Shown here: positions 22,480 to 45,636 of the stretch, in pieces
How the letters are laid out: every line of letters starts with the position of its first letter
How positions within the stretch are numbered: position 1 is the stretch's first letter
From: Liolophura sinensis
Lineage: Eukaryota > Mollusca > Polyplacophora > Chitonida > Chitonidae
Assembly (NCBI RefSeq): GCF_032854445.1
Contig: NC_088303.1
Coordinates: forward strand, 15,011,501 to 15,075,500
Length of the DNA stretch: 64,000 nucleotides
Direction: 5' to 3'
Translations under genes and position numbers: made by a program
The notes under the pieces: generated by a model
The model's database searches: none
The model's input: the letters and a program-made list of their open reading frames with translations, nothing else
What the model was told of the DNA's origin: nothing

Positions 22480-25400
22480 CTGTAAAAAACAGATCTCACA
22501 AATCGATATTTACCCTTCAGTAATCAGTTCTATCATGCATAAAAATGCCGCCAGCCAGCAGCATTATGTTCATCCATATGGCTGCAAGACACATGCCCAG
22601 CGTAATAGTGCACTTACAGCTTTTCATGAGAACCACGTTTAGAATTGTGCAGTAATACAATATTGAGGCTGAACAGACGCAAGTTTTACCTGAAATTATT
22701 TATCACTGATTCGTCGTCTGCTAAGAGTTTTGAAGGAAGTTTCTAACAAAGACGTAAGATGCTAATTACAAACAAGTGCCTTCTCAAATAAAAAATAAAA
22801 AAAACTCCGAAAATATATACTCATATCAGTTACACTTGCTTTTGGGGAGAGCTTTATAGTGATCACAGTTTTAAATGCATAGAATGGACTTCTTTTAACT
22901 TAGAGCTACTTCATTCTTCCAAATCGTTACCGTTATTTGGAATCTACATACACTTTCTGGATACAACACAGATTCTAATTCTCAAAATCGGAGGAGATCA
23001 ATGTCTTGTTATATGATCACATGTTCTGCCAGCGATTAATTAGCCATGCAACTCTGGGGTCACAGGATCGAAACCAAAGAGGTCTCGGCCAATTTTCACC
23101 TGGATAATCTGTGTTATGTCCAACAGGTGTGTTCTCAAAGCAATATGCATGTACATGAAAGTTCCAATGATTTTGGCTAAGCCTGCAGCCAGGTCTGTAC
23201 TAGATCTTTAAGCAACTTAATTTCCAGATGACATTCACTATTGTCTATTATTTCAGTCTTAACTAAACAGCTTCGGGACTTACGGCGTTAATTGATGACG
23301 TCATGATCTTCCAGGAGATTCTGACACCTGTAATGCACGTGACAATCTCAATAAATGACACGACCAGATGGGTGATGCCTACGGCTGTTCCGGTCGTCTG
23401 GTTGTGAACAACACCGTTGGCATAGCCTTCCTTCAAAAATCAGAACCAAAAATACTATGTAGAACAATTTCCAATTTTCTTAATTTCTTAAATTATTCCT
23501 CAAAGGCCTTTGCCTGGATTTTGAGATAATTACACAGTACATATAAAAAGTAGGCGAAAATGAGATAAAGTACAATTTAATAAGTGATAAGCCTCTTGGA
23601 TAAAAAGGAGTAGCAGAATATTCATTCCAAACCCATTCTACAGTACACTGAAGAAACAAACTTATAGTAAGTCAAAAACAACGAAATTTGAAAGAAACAA
23701 TCGTTTCACATAAAAAAATACGTTAAGTTAACTGCCAACAGATGGCATTCTTTGAACCCGGTAAAAGGGCAAGCCATCGAAGTTTAAAACTTTCCAACTT
23801 TTATAAACTGACATGAATGCTGGGATCTGACCAAAGTATTGGGGATAGGCCTACATATACCGTGGCAATGTTTCCAACGTATCAATCCTGAGCATATGCT
23901 CTCGTATTTCTGTCGGTATATCTCAGCTGCGCAGTCACAACTGTTGGAATAGACAACGTTGCGCCATCTATTTCAACAGGATGCATACAATTCCTCTAGC
24001 TGCATGCCGCCGCTAATGCAACGATAAAGGCTAAACGGATTTTCATTTCATTTTATGAGTTCTTACACTCAAAAAATTAATCTGTTAATTTTAACAAAAA
24101 GCCTGTTGTCTGAGTGATGCTAGAATATATCTTGTCAATATAACACAATATTGTGTCATATTCAACATAAAGTCATGTTAGTTTCATTGAATCGTTCTGT
24201 TGAATAAATAGAATATTGTGTTATATTTAACAGGATAATCCGTTGAAATAGCAGAATCTATTCTAGCATCACTCAGACAACAAACTTTTTGTTAATTTCA
24301 GTCTCGAGAGTAAGAATGTCTAAATCATAACTTGCAGCATTAACTGAAAAACGTTAGCAAACCGAGACATACACCATATGCAAGTATGTAGGACTCCTGA
24401 TTCCGGATGATGAATTTAAATCCTCACAACTAACCCGATTGTATCATGATACTCATATATCTCTCTATTAAGTTCTACAGGATTGATTTTGATGGCATAA
24501 GAGCCAAAAAAGTCTTTTTCCTGTGTATTGTTCCCCATAACAGTTTCTCTCATTATGAGATGTTTTCTGTTATTGCACTGCTGTAGCATTGTAGGTTAAC
24601 AGAATCTAAATGTGGTGTTGCAAATAAAAAGAAAACCTGTAAGGACAATAAGAGTGAAGGTTAAGGATTAAAAACGTGGGAATACAGTCCATGAATATTA
24701 AATAAACACAAGATAAGTGTGGGGTTGAGAGCGAGCTAAATGTACATAACATGAACAGAATTTAGGTGTGGATCAGGACTAACTGCACATGCATTATCTT
24801 AACAAGATTAAAGAAGTGTGGTTTTGAAAATAAACGCATTTGCATGATTTAAACAGAATAACAGAGTGATTATGAAAATAAATATTATTTCTTCAGCTGA
24901 ACTGAATTCAAGTGTGTATTTAGGAATAAATTTCATGTCCAATAGCGTAACAGAACTAATCTGTTGGCCAAGGAATAAACGTCATGTCTAATACCGTAAC
25001 AGAACTACTCTGTTGGCCAAGGAATAAACGTCATGCCCAATACCGTAAAACAAGTACTCGGTTGGCCAAGGAATAAACGTCATGTCCAATACCGTAACAG
25101 AACTACTCTGTTGGCCAAGGAATAAACGTCATGTCTAAAACCGTAACAGAACTACTCTGTTGGCCAAGGAATAAACGTCAAGTCCAATACCGTAACAGAA
25201 CTAATCTGTTAGCCTACGAAGAAACCTCAAGTCCATAACGGTAACAGAACTAATATGTTGGCCTAGGAATAAACTTCATGACGGAACAAAAGTTTGGGTA
25301 AATGAATAAACTTTATGTGCAATACCTTCACAGAATAAAAGTGAGGGTCTGGAAACAAACTGCTGAAGGTGATAACGGCTCCCGTGAAGGCAAAGTTCAA

Positions 25401-26960
25401 GGTCAGAACATTCACACAGGCCATGAATAGTACCTAGGAAAAGAAATGGTCACCTTTATACAACAAAATCAACCCCCATCACTTCCTCAGCAAAATGTCA
25501 AACTATAGCCATGTTTCGAATCATCCATTCTTTGAATCTGTCAAAAACTTTTCTGATGTTAATTTGGCAGACAGTTTGATATTACAGATGTGGAGGTCAA
25601 ATGATGTGCATACTTGTATAATACAAACTGCATACACTTTTATACGTATTTTCAAAAAAACACTTTTAATCAGGAAAACACAGCTGGCTGTTTCGTTGGC
25701 CTGGCGATAAACACATTGTCCAAGGATTTGACAGAAGAACTTTTGTTAAAAAGGAATTCATCTAATTCACAATGTTCACATGGTGTTTTAATATATATAT
25801 ATATATATGCAAAATTACGATTATGTTAATTAGAGCTTCATTACCGTTAACGTGTTTGTCGATTTCCCTGCAATGATGCTGATGATGCCACAGATAAGAA
25901 ACTGTAAAAATAGAAAACAGTATATACACTATAGAGATGGATTACTGGAGGATTCGATTAAACTGATCGAAAGGAACGTTTATGCATGGCTGCCTTTGGA
26001 AGTAGACGTGTACCTCTGGAAACAGTGAAATGAATTTTCCTTAACTGTATCGCTCAGGGACCTATATAACAAGAATGAGAAGCAATTGTCGAGTGAATCT
26101 GTTGGATGGCGAGTCCAACTTTCAGTCTAGTATATACCTCTTTATCATGAATGATAAGAACACAACACCTTTCTTATCCTGGTTTAAAATTGTTCTTTCT
26201 GAGTCGAGCATCGATCCTAGTTTCGAAAACTGACTGAAGCCAATAAAATCAGTGTTCTGTCCAAGCATTAAGGTGATTCAACGGGTGATGATTTGAAAAT
26301 ATAATCAAATGACCACACTGTAACAACCAGCACCGCACGATTTCTTGATACATTATCTGTTTACTGCATTGTTGTTTAACACCATAATCAAGAATTTTCC
26401 CATATATTTATTTATTTTTTATTTATTTACTTGATTGGCGATTTACGCAGTACTCAAGAATATTTCACTTATACGACGGCGGCCAGTTTTATGGTGGGAG
26501 AAAACCGGGCAAAAACACAGAGTAAACCTCTAACCTTTACCGAGTTACGGGCAAATTCTCCCACATGTGACACACGTCATATTGCTGGGAGGCAAGTGAA
26601 TTTCATGCACGACCGCACAAGAGTACCGTCAACTGTGTTTTGCCACCTAGACCCAGACTACAATCAAAGCAGTTTGTCCAGAAAATTTCCTGCCTGAGAA
26701 TGGGACAAAAACAACGTTTCATGTATGTAATATTGAAGTGTGAGATAAGGGTAATGGTACACATACCGAGATTCCTGTCCAAATACCCACACATAGCCAT
26801 CCCATATAGAGGTACAATGCCCGGACACCACGCCGATGGCAAACGTTACCAGTCCAGCTAAGACATGAACACAGCCCACACTGCGCAGAGCTGACGTGTC
26901 CGCCATGTTGTTTCCGATAAGTTGTGTGTTGTGGGTATCCACAGATGGTGAGCTCAACAT
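22345..26960 (-). CDS. MS4A/CD20-like four-helix membrane protein, complete, 5 exons
   Basis: Join of 26787-26960, 25845-25901, 25326-25433, 23284-23430 and 22345-22479 on the minus strand gives 621 nt, a 206-residue protein, all junctions phase 0 with GT-AG ends. Helix 1 is about residues 28-47 (CVHVLAGLVTFAIGVVS), followed by a short loop ending SIWDGYVW. Helix 2 (59-70) begins FLICGIISIIAGKS. Helix 3 (78-101) contains ACVNVLTLNFAFTGAVITF. Helix 4 (about 134-152) contains THLVVSFIEIVTCITGV. A loop between helices 3 and 4 holds a possible N-glycosylation site (HNQT). The tail is Ser/Tyr-rich (EGYRRTQSYDEPYTSMDSYS). The order of helices, the short first loop with IW.G, the AGK after helix 2 and a 57-nt exon for helix 2 are typical of MS4A/CD20-like proteins, which are plasma-membrane tetraspans with signalling or transport-modulating roles in vertebrates. 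Ligand and role here are unknown. The start is the first ATG of the open frame; a second in-frame ATG at 26906 (MADTSAL) is an alternative. Other small tetraspan families are possible. Confidence 0.75.
23284..23430 (-). CDS. MS4A-like exon 4 (loop and helix 4)
   Basis: 49 codons from EGYANGVV to SSINA. Acceptor TTTTTGAAG (weak pyrimidine tract), donor GCC|GTAAGT (strong). An alternative acceptor 4 nt downstream would shift frame. Confidence 0.75.
24066..24310. mobile_element. MITE (foldback) copy B in MS4A-like intron 3
   Basis: The left end CACTCAAAAAATTAATCTGT is identical to copy A at 19032. It shares the internal GTCTGAGTGATGCTAG and CTAGCATCACTCAGAC stems; the right end is diverged. Flanked by TA (24064-24065, 24311-24312). 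Confidence 0.75.
24590..25330 (-). repeat. 48-bp intronic minisatellite related to MS4A-like exon 3 end and donor
   Basis: Seven regular units of 48-49 bp (24928-25275) contain, on the minus strand, TTCTGTTACGGTATTGGACA then TGACGTTTATTCCTTGGCCA. The exon 3/intron junction reads TTCTGTGAAG|GTATTGCACA then TAAAGTTTATTC, so the unit aligns to the exon end, the donor and the first intronic bases. Degenerate units continue outward to about 24590. Regular units are flanked by decayed ones on both sides. Confidence 0.85.
25326..25433 (-). CDS. MS4A-like exon 3 (helix 3)
   Basis: Acceptor TTTTCCTAG, 36 codons from VLFMACV to FYSVK, donor AAG|GTATTG. The last ~30 nt of this exon and its donor resemble the unit of the tandem array that fills the start of the next intron. 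Confidence 0.75.
25845..25901 (-). CDS. MS4A-like exon 2 (helix 2, 57 nt)
   Basis: Acceptor CTATTTTTACAG, 19 codons from FLICG to NTLT, donor ACG|GTAATG. Phase 0 at both ends; the 57-nt size fits the corresponding exon of the MS4A family. Confidence 0.8.
26404..26570 (-). mobile_element. SINE (family 1) in MS4A-like intron 1, sense
   Basis: Reads TTTATTTACTTGATTGGCGA, TACTCAAGAATATTTCACTT and GGCGGCCAGTTTTATGGTGG, then degrades. It is in the same orientation as the host gene. Confidence 0.85.
26787..26960 (-). CDS. MS4A-like exon 1 (N-tail and helix 1)
   Basis: Starts MLSSPSVD and ends GYVW at donor TGG|GTATTT. A second donor 21 nt downstream (CTCG|GTATGT) would break the frame with exon 2, so the upstream donor was chosen. 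Confidence 0.75.
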
Positions 26961-27875
26961 GACGTCATGGTCTGTATATCCCGTGACGTGTTAAAATAGC
27001 CTCCTGTTGTCACTGAAGGTTGTTGTTTAATAATTAATGTATATATCCAAAAGATGAATGAGATGCCAATCTGAAAGAAGACCGTTAATGAGACGGTAAT
27101 ATTCATAATCATACAAATTTAAAATGAGACTTTTTCTGTAGACGTAATTTAGCTATGACGTACGAAGGCCCTTCATTCCACATGCCTCAATCAAAGTCCT
27201 TACTTACATGTCTATGATGGCCGTTAGTTCTGAGGAAACCGGAGTGCCTGACCGTTGGCAAATCAATGAGAAACTTTCTCACGTGTGACCTTGACTTTTA
27301 AATATAACGACCTGGTTACACGAGAAAACATTCCTGCTTGAAATCCTATGATCGAAGCCATTTGAGATCCACCACGGACACCCAGAGTAATATTATATTA
27401 TAAGATCATGCACATATAAAAGGTTACATCCAACAGGTGTGTTGTCAACCTGGTTGCTATGGAGACCGTGCCATTCACGATTGTTTTCTGTACGACATTC
27501 GTCCTCAGGTGTCAGCATTTTGATGAGCATGGAGGGAGGTGTAGCAGAATTTATACCATCCCTTATTAATTAGCCATGTACTTGTATGAACGCCGTATCA
27601 CGTTATGAACTACACATCCCGTGACATCGCGAGACGCGGCATGCATGGCAATTCTCTGCAATAGCTTTTCTTTTCTTTATGCAAACAAAATATACCAAAA
27701 TATATATGTGGCTATACATGTAAAGAATCTTTGAGACACATGTACAAATATTTTACATAGCCTACATAAATGCAGAAGAACTGGGCATAGGTACAATATT
27801 CTTTTGCACATGAGTATATGATTAGGGAATGAATACCAGCACGGCTCGCGGGTAAACTGCTTCGGTGTCTATTCT
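26961..27875. other. Upstream region of MS4A-like gene, no feature seen
   Basis: Presumed 5' flank; no TATA box or other element I can support. Confidence 0.3.
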
Positions 27876-27889
27876 AATTTGTCCAATTC

Positions 27890-28075
27890 TTTGCACATGT
27901 GCAAAATAATTGTTTAAGGTACGTATGTGCAAATCGTTGGTGTACGTATGTGCAAATTGGTGGTGTACATATGTGCAAATCGTTGATGGATATATGTGCA
28001 AATCGTTTGATGTACATATGTGCAAATCGTTGGTGTACAAAAGTGCGAATCAGTATTTATTTGCCATATGTACAA
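27890..28075. repeat. 23-bp minisatellite, about 7 copies
   Basis: The unit is TATGTGCAAATCGTTGGTGTACA with variants GATGTAC and GATGGAT. Overlapping ORFs on both strands across it are repeat artefacts. Confidence 0.85.
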
Positions 28076-30029
28076 AAGATTTCCACACATGCACAAAAGA
28101 GCTGGGCATATACGTACAACTAAAACAGTACTTTCAAACATACATATATAGGCCTATATACACAAATATTAGTACACTGAATTGGGCTCTTTAGCACGTT
28201 ATAGATTATTAATATTATGGAGAATACATACCGAAACGGTTTGTCAAAGAAGATAACTTAATTAAATACCGGTGCGCTAAATAAGCATCCTCAACAAATC
28301 CGTGTAAAGTCGTGTATTGCAGACATAGTATAAGTGCGGATGCATGTCACGCACGAATGCCTATCTACATACATGTATATCAACTATAGTACATGATGCA
28401 CAGATATGCAGCACTGTAGTCGAGTTAGACATGCACAACTACCTGCTCTGGTCTTACTCTCTGTGCTGTACGTCTTTAATTATACTGGGTAAAAACGTAC
28501 ACATATAGTACATCTACATACCAGTTAGTCTTTTAAATCACATGACTCGATGTCTGCGTGGCCTTTATAAATGCTCAAAGTTCACAACGTGTCTTCAGTG
28601 CACACATGGTCAGTACGTAGTGGCAAAATACTGGCGGTATGCGCTGTAAACAAACACGACAACACTGTCACCCGCCAGGCGAAAATCGAATATTAGTTCC
28701 CCTTAACTGAGACAGGGATACGTTCAGCTAATGAGAAGAAAAATTTTCAGGTACAGAATCACGAGACATGGTAAACAAACGTCCACGTGATGCTGAGCTT
28801 TGGCTATAGTCTATTTCGTATGTGCGTGTCACACAATGTATATGGTGCATATACCTGATAGCTCGTGATGAGCCTGTGATGGCCTGTGGTCGAAGCATGC
28901 CGGCTCGTCTTTTGACAAAAAATACTATATATGCGCCACTCAGTCACAGACCATGCATAAACAGTCTCATGCATGCACCAAGAGGTATTTATGGGCACCA
29001 GTTTTCTTTTTTTTTAAGCTTATTTAATTTTCTGCTTCCTGCAAGCATAAGCTTTATTCCTGTATCTTTTCTGTATCAGTTGCAGTCATTCCCACTGTAC
29101 AAACAGACATGATATGATCATAGGCATTCCAAACATATACTAACCATTCTCCAGGACATTATATACCTGGGATATTTTTATATTTAAACCGGTGCATACA
29201 AAATAAACATACGTATTCCAAAACTATGGAGTATGTCTAAATTGATGTTATGGCTCAATGATAAGCAAACAGTGAAGTTTTGTGAGCCATATTACTCACT
29301 ACCTTAAAACTGCGCTCAACATTTTCATACTCATCCACTATCCGTGGTCATACACGGGGAAAAGAGTACGACGCGAAACACCAGTGTTATGGATGGAATG
29401 AACCAAGCGGAGTGCCTGGAGGGACACCATGGCTCAAGGGACAATATCACAAAACCGTCTTTGATTTTAAGTTGAAATTTGAAACAGCGGTATTATCCCA
29501 TTTTAAAAGATTATTTTGGGGTTATAGAAATTAAAATTTTGACCATCTCATATATGTTGTCTTAAGGAAAATGTCGAACTTTCAGTGATAAGCTGTTGAT
29601 TTAAACAATGGAGCCAGCAAGAGGCGGATTCGAACACTGATCAATGCCCGATTGGTATTAAACGCTCAAGAACTTTCCACTTATGTGACGGAGTTTTGGA
29701 TGGGTGAACAGTGGTCAGTAAACGATTAAACTCTGAACGTCATCAGACATTTGAGGGATAAATCGGCTCTTCTTAAATCTCAGTAGATCTGATATGCTTA
29801 TGTTTTATGTTTCAAAGTTGTAAAATAATGAGTTCACCAGTTAAACGTGCCGATATTATTAGCTTCACTTTTTTAAATGTTCTTAGCATAAAATGAAAGA
29901 AAAATTCGAGGTGAAAACAGACAATTTGAAAAGAAAAAAATATAAAAAAGAAGAGCAATTAACAATTTACATAAAAACTTTTTTAATTAAAATAATGTAG
30001 TTTAAATTCTATATCCAGTTCAGATTAAC
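28076..30029. other. Intergenic, no feature seen
   Basis: No exon-like stretch, array or known repeat recognised. Confidence 0.35.
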
Positions 30030-30215
30030 ACCTAGGTATATATTATATACACATAATGAAGTAACTTTAGCACACCTTGGATTAATAGATAGGTCTATTG
30101 TATACACATAATGAGGTAGTTGTGACACACCTTGGTTTAGCATATAGGCCTAGGGTATGTACATAACCAAGTACATGTAATTGTGACACACCTTGGGTTA
30201 GCATATAGGCCTACT
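30030..30215. repeat. ~54-bp tandem repeat, 3 copies
   Basis: Three copies of a unit containing ACACATAATGARGTARYT, GACACACCTTGGNTTA and ATAGGYCTA. The last copies also carry GTGACACACCTTGG. Confidence 0.8.
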
Positions 30216-30408
30216 TAAGAGACATTCTATTTTTCGATTCCTTGTCACCATACGTGGAGGCCTCCGCATGTATCAACACGAGGGCAAACCTGCAATACTG
30301 AATCTTACTTCGGTAAATCGGAGCGGTACAGAGGTTTGGCGACTTAGTCACGTTACCCGCAACATTTTTTAATCATGACTAAATCACTGGAAATACGGTC
30401 ATGTTTTG

Positions 30409-30676
30409 ATTTTTTTTTTTTCTTTGATTGGTGTTTTATGCCGTACTCAAGAATATTTCAGTTATACGACGGCGGCCAGCATTATGGTGGGTGGAAACCG
30501 GGCAAAGCCCGGGGGAAACCCACGACAATCCGCAGGCTGCTGGCAGACCTTCCCACATACGGCCGAAGAGAAAGGCAGCATGAGCTGGACTTGAACTCAC
30601 AGCGACCGCATTGGTGGGAGGCTTCTGGGTCATTACGCTGCGCTAGCGCGCTAACCGACTGAGCCACGGAGGCCCC
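30409..30676 (-). mobile_element. Full-length tRNA-derived SINE (family 1) with 13-bp target duplication
   Basis: Read on the minus strand, it starts GGGCCTCCGTGGCTCAGTCG then GTTAGCGCGCTAGCGCAGCG (tRNA-like A-box region), has GTGAGTTCAAGTCC (B box), a body, and the tail TTGAGTACGGCATAAAACAC CAATCAAAG. CGGTCATGTTTTG flanks both sides (30396-30408 and 30677-30689), showing retroposition by target-primed integration. Confidence 0.95.
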
Positions 30677-30689
30677 CGGTCATGTTTTG

Positions 30690-32917
30690 TATCATTCAGC
30701 TAACGAGTGTGAACAGACAACAATCCCTATTCAAAGTATGTAAATAAATAAATAAACCCAGTTCAGATTTGCATAGTATCAGTTTATGTATATTTCACTT
30801 CCAAACTTGGCTGTACCAAAAGTCATTTTGTTTTACATTATATGCTACACAGTATATTAATGGGGCAATGAAAATACCAACACGAATATAGTGAAAACAC
30901 CGGACAATACATCAAGAATTCTTGCGTGCATGCATGGATTCTGAAGGGTGTAAGTCGAGCTACATTCCGGAGCTTGTAATCAAGTCTGCCTCACTCAGAG
31001 ATATATTGGAAAATACTAAAAAAAGAGACATACATAAAATAACAGTTAGGTATATGGTATCACACTGTGCACAGTGCAGCAGCACTTTAAGTGCAATATA
31101 CAACTTGTGTCCTTATAATGCTTTGTCAAATTACAGTGTTTGATTTTTATAACGGGCCTTCTAGCCCCAATGTATCCCTGAGGAAAAAAAAACAAAAAAA
31201 AAACATGTTTGATGTCAGTAACGAGTGGCATATCAAACAAAACGTTTCCTGTCAGAAATGGCATGACAACACCACATTCCGAGTAAGGAGTACCACGCCA
31301 AAGAAAACGACTAGTTTTAAAACTGACCTGTCAAACACAAAACATGATGTCAGAAAAGGAGTACATAAATGAAAGATGGCATACTTAGTTAAACCAATGA
31401 AAGTAATGACAGGAATATGGCAACTGGTCCCTTTTTATTGTTTTCGTGTTGTTGTTTGTTAAATAATCATGCTCAACGTTCTATCCCCAGGGGAGTTTGC
31501 CCCTCATGCAGCAGTGAAAATGTAAATGGAATGTAACTGATGGTGACATAATGTACCGACAGAAAGTTATTTTCCTTGTTTGGGGGGGTGGGGGTTGTTT
31601 TCGTCCTATTGCATAATTCTTTTTAAAGGTACGAAGACAAATCTCATAGCTGACTGAATGTGCATATACATAAAGAAACTCTGATAACAATTTGGTAGTA
31701 TTAATGTAATGGAAGCAACTTTACAGTGATTATACTTGCAGTAGATACTGGTAATTTCCCTTCAGTTCAGTTTGTAGAGTGCTGGACATTGACCTCTGAG
31801 ACCCCAGTTTGAATCATGGTGTGATCCACGTAGTAAAATCCTTACATTAACATTTCAGCAATGTTACAAAGCATAAAACAATTTTGTACACATAAATGTG
31901 TTGAAAACCACGATTAAAAATGTTACACAAATTGCTACATTTGCCTAGCACGTCTTCACATTTTCCAGCATGTCGAAAAAAATAATTGGCTGTCCATTTG
32001 TTTTTACAAGAAGACAATAAAAAGTGGATTCCAAATCTGGTTTTCTGCTGACAGCGAATTAGTGGTTCCTAACTACAATGGATGTTTTGAGCGAAACTGA
32101 ATATTTGGATTCACACTGATACATTACGTTCTGCTGGCAAGCAAGGCTCCAAATGTTACATTTCCACATTATATATGTTAGATACAGATATATATGTACA
32201 CTGTAGATTCATGTTAAAAGAAACATAGCAATCAGATGAAGTTTAGCGGCTAAAACGAAGTGGTGACATTACTGTGCTTCAGCTGGTTCAATATGATCCA
32301 AAAAGTCTACCACAAAACCTCAGTCTTTATTTGCATTTTATTCACTGTACAAAATGATGACCCAATTTGGAATCGGCATAAAGCGGCCTCTTACGTGATG
32401 TATACTTTGTTTGTAAATGAAGGAATGAATGGTTGGGGTTTAACATAATACTTATGAATTTTTCAGTCATAGGACAAGGAGTCATTAGGTGTGTATATGT
32501 TTGGTACTATTTCTGAAACCTGCAATATTTTACCTTCTTCTGACTTCTTGTTGAACTTCGTCTACTCTGAATTGTGTAGTTTTAGGGATAAAAGAAATAA
32601 ATTTCAAGATTACACTTATCTAGGTGCAAAACAGACATTCACGCACCAAAATGGATGTTCCAGGTAAATAATCACCACGCCAATTCCCAAAACTAACATA
32701 GTACTTACATTTGTATGGTTGTAGTGCTGGAATCTATAAAGGAGAGATACTGAGACATGTTGACACAATGTCTGCCAAACACTGAATTATTGTAACAGCC
32801 TGTTTTCTGCACATAACAATAACTGCTGAATCTCCAGCAAGTGATATAGAAAACCGCTCTCTATTTCCAGTGTCACATAATATTTGATATAAAGGACTGT
32901 GATTATGGACAAATGTA
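30690..32917. other. Intergenic, no feature seen
   Basis: Non-repetitive apart from a G-run at 31581-31592. No recognised gene. Confidence 0.35.
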
Positions 32918-33088
32918 TTAATTTATTTAGCTGATTGGTATTTTACGCTGTACTCAAGAATATTTCACTTATACCATGGCAGTCAGCATCAAGCAAAAAC
33001 TGGGTTAAACTCACGACCATGCCCTAGAGGAAGCAAGCATTAAATGGACTTGAACTCACAGCCACTGCACTGGTGAAAGACTCCTGGG
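32918..33088 (-). mobile_element. SINE (family 1) with internal deletion and 11-bp target duplication
   Basis: Tail and body match, but the mid-body and the whole head are missing. GGACAAATGTA flanks it on both sides (32904-32914 and 33090-33100). An independent insertion lies directly next to it. Confidence 0.85.
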
Positions 33089-33104
33089 TTGGACAAATGT
33101 AATA

Positions 33105-33367
33105 CATTTATTCATTTGATTGGTGTTTTACGCCATACTCAAGAATGTTTCACTTACACGACGGTGGCCAGCATTATGGTGGGTGGAAACAGGGCACAGC
33201 CTGAGGGAAACCCACGACCATCCGCAGGTTGCTGGAGGACCTTCCCACGTACAGCCGGAGAGGAAGCCAGTATGAGCTGGTCTTGAACTCACAGTGACCG
33301 CATTGGTGAGAGGCTTCTTCGTCACTACGCTGCGCTAGTGCGCTAACCGACTGAGCCACGGAGGCCC
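33105..33367 (-). mobile_element. Full-length tRNA-derived SINE (family 1) downstream of CDA
   Basis: On the minus strand: GGGGCCTCCGTGGCTCAGTC, GGTTAGCGCACTAGCGCAGC, GTGAGTTCAAGACC (B box), and tail GAGTATGGCGTAAAACACCA then ATCAAATGAATAAATG. The tail's AATAAA (33107-33112) lies about 710 nt past the CDA stop in the sense direction. Confidence 0.92.
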
Positions 33368-33822
33368 CTCAAATCTAATACGGGAACATGATAAATTACC
33401 TTGGAATGAAATGTGGAAAGTGTTTATATCTGATTCATCAACTCTGTTTCTAATTCATAACACTTTGCAAAGTGTTCAATTTAAACTTAAAGATACAATT
33501 GAATGAAAAGAGATTTATCACTTCTTCAGATTATACAGATGTAGTCATAATACTCTCTTGACAATACAATTTACAAATATCTCTCATTTTAAAATACAGT
33601 TATATATAAATTCTTTCCCATATAAAACAGTCATCACAAGTACAATTAATAAAAGCTTCAACAACAACCCAAACAAGTGGGTATATATGTGGTAAATATA
33701 GTGTTTATATAAAGGAACAAAACTAAATGAGGAAAAAAATTAAGGGTATTTAAAACATACTCATCTGGAATATGAAAATATTTTCATAAAACAAAATTAG
33801 TGCATTATGGTGATTGGGTACC
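33368..33822 (-). other. Presumed CDA 3' UTR/downstream region
   Basis: AT-rich sequence after the CDA stop. I see no canonical AATAAA on the minus strand here; the nearest is in the SINE tail at 33107. Confidence 0.3.

Positions 33823-45636
<11,814 letters not shown>

Noticed and set aside
30436-30667. ORFs on both strands at 30.4-30.7 kb and 33.1-33.4 kb sharing similar peptides
   Set aside because: They lie in two copies of the same SINE; the peptide similarity is due to the repeat.
30640-30676. tRNA gene-like sequence (GTGGCTCAGTCGGTTAGC on the minus strand)
   Set aside because: It is the tRNA-derived head of a SINE with a body and A-rich tail and target duplications, not a stand-alone tRNA gene.
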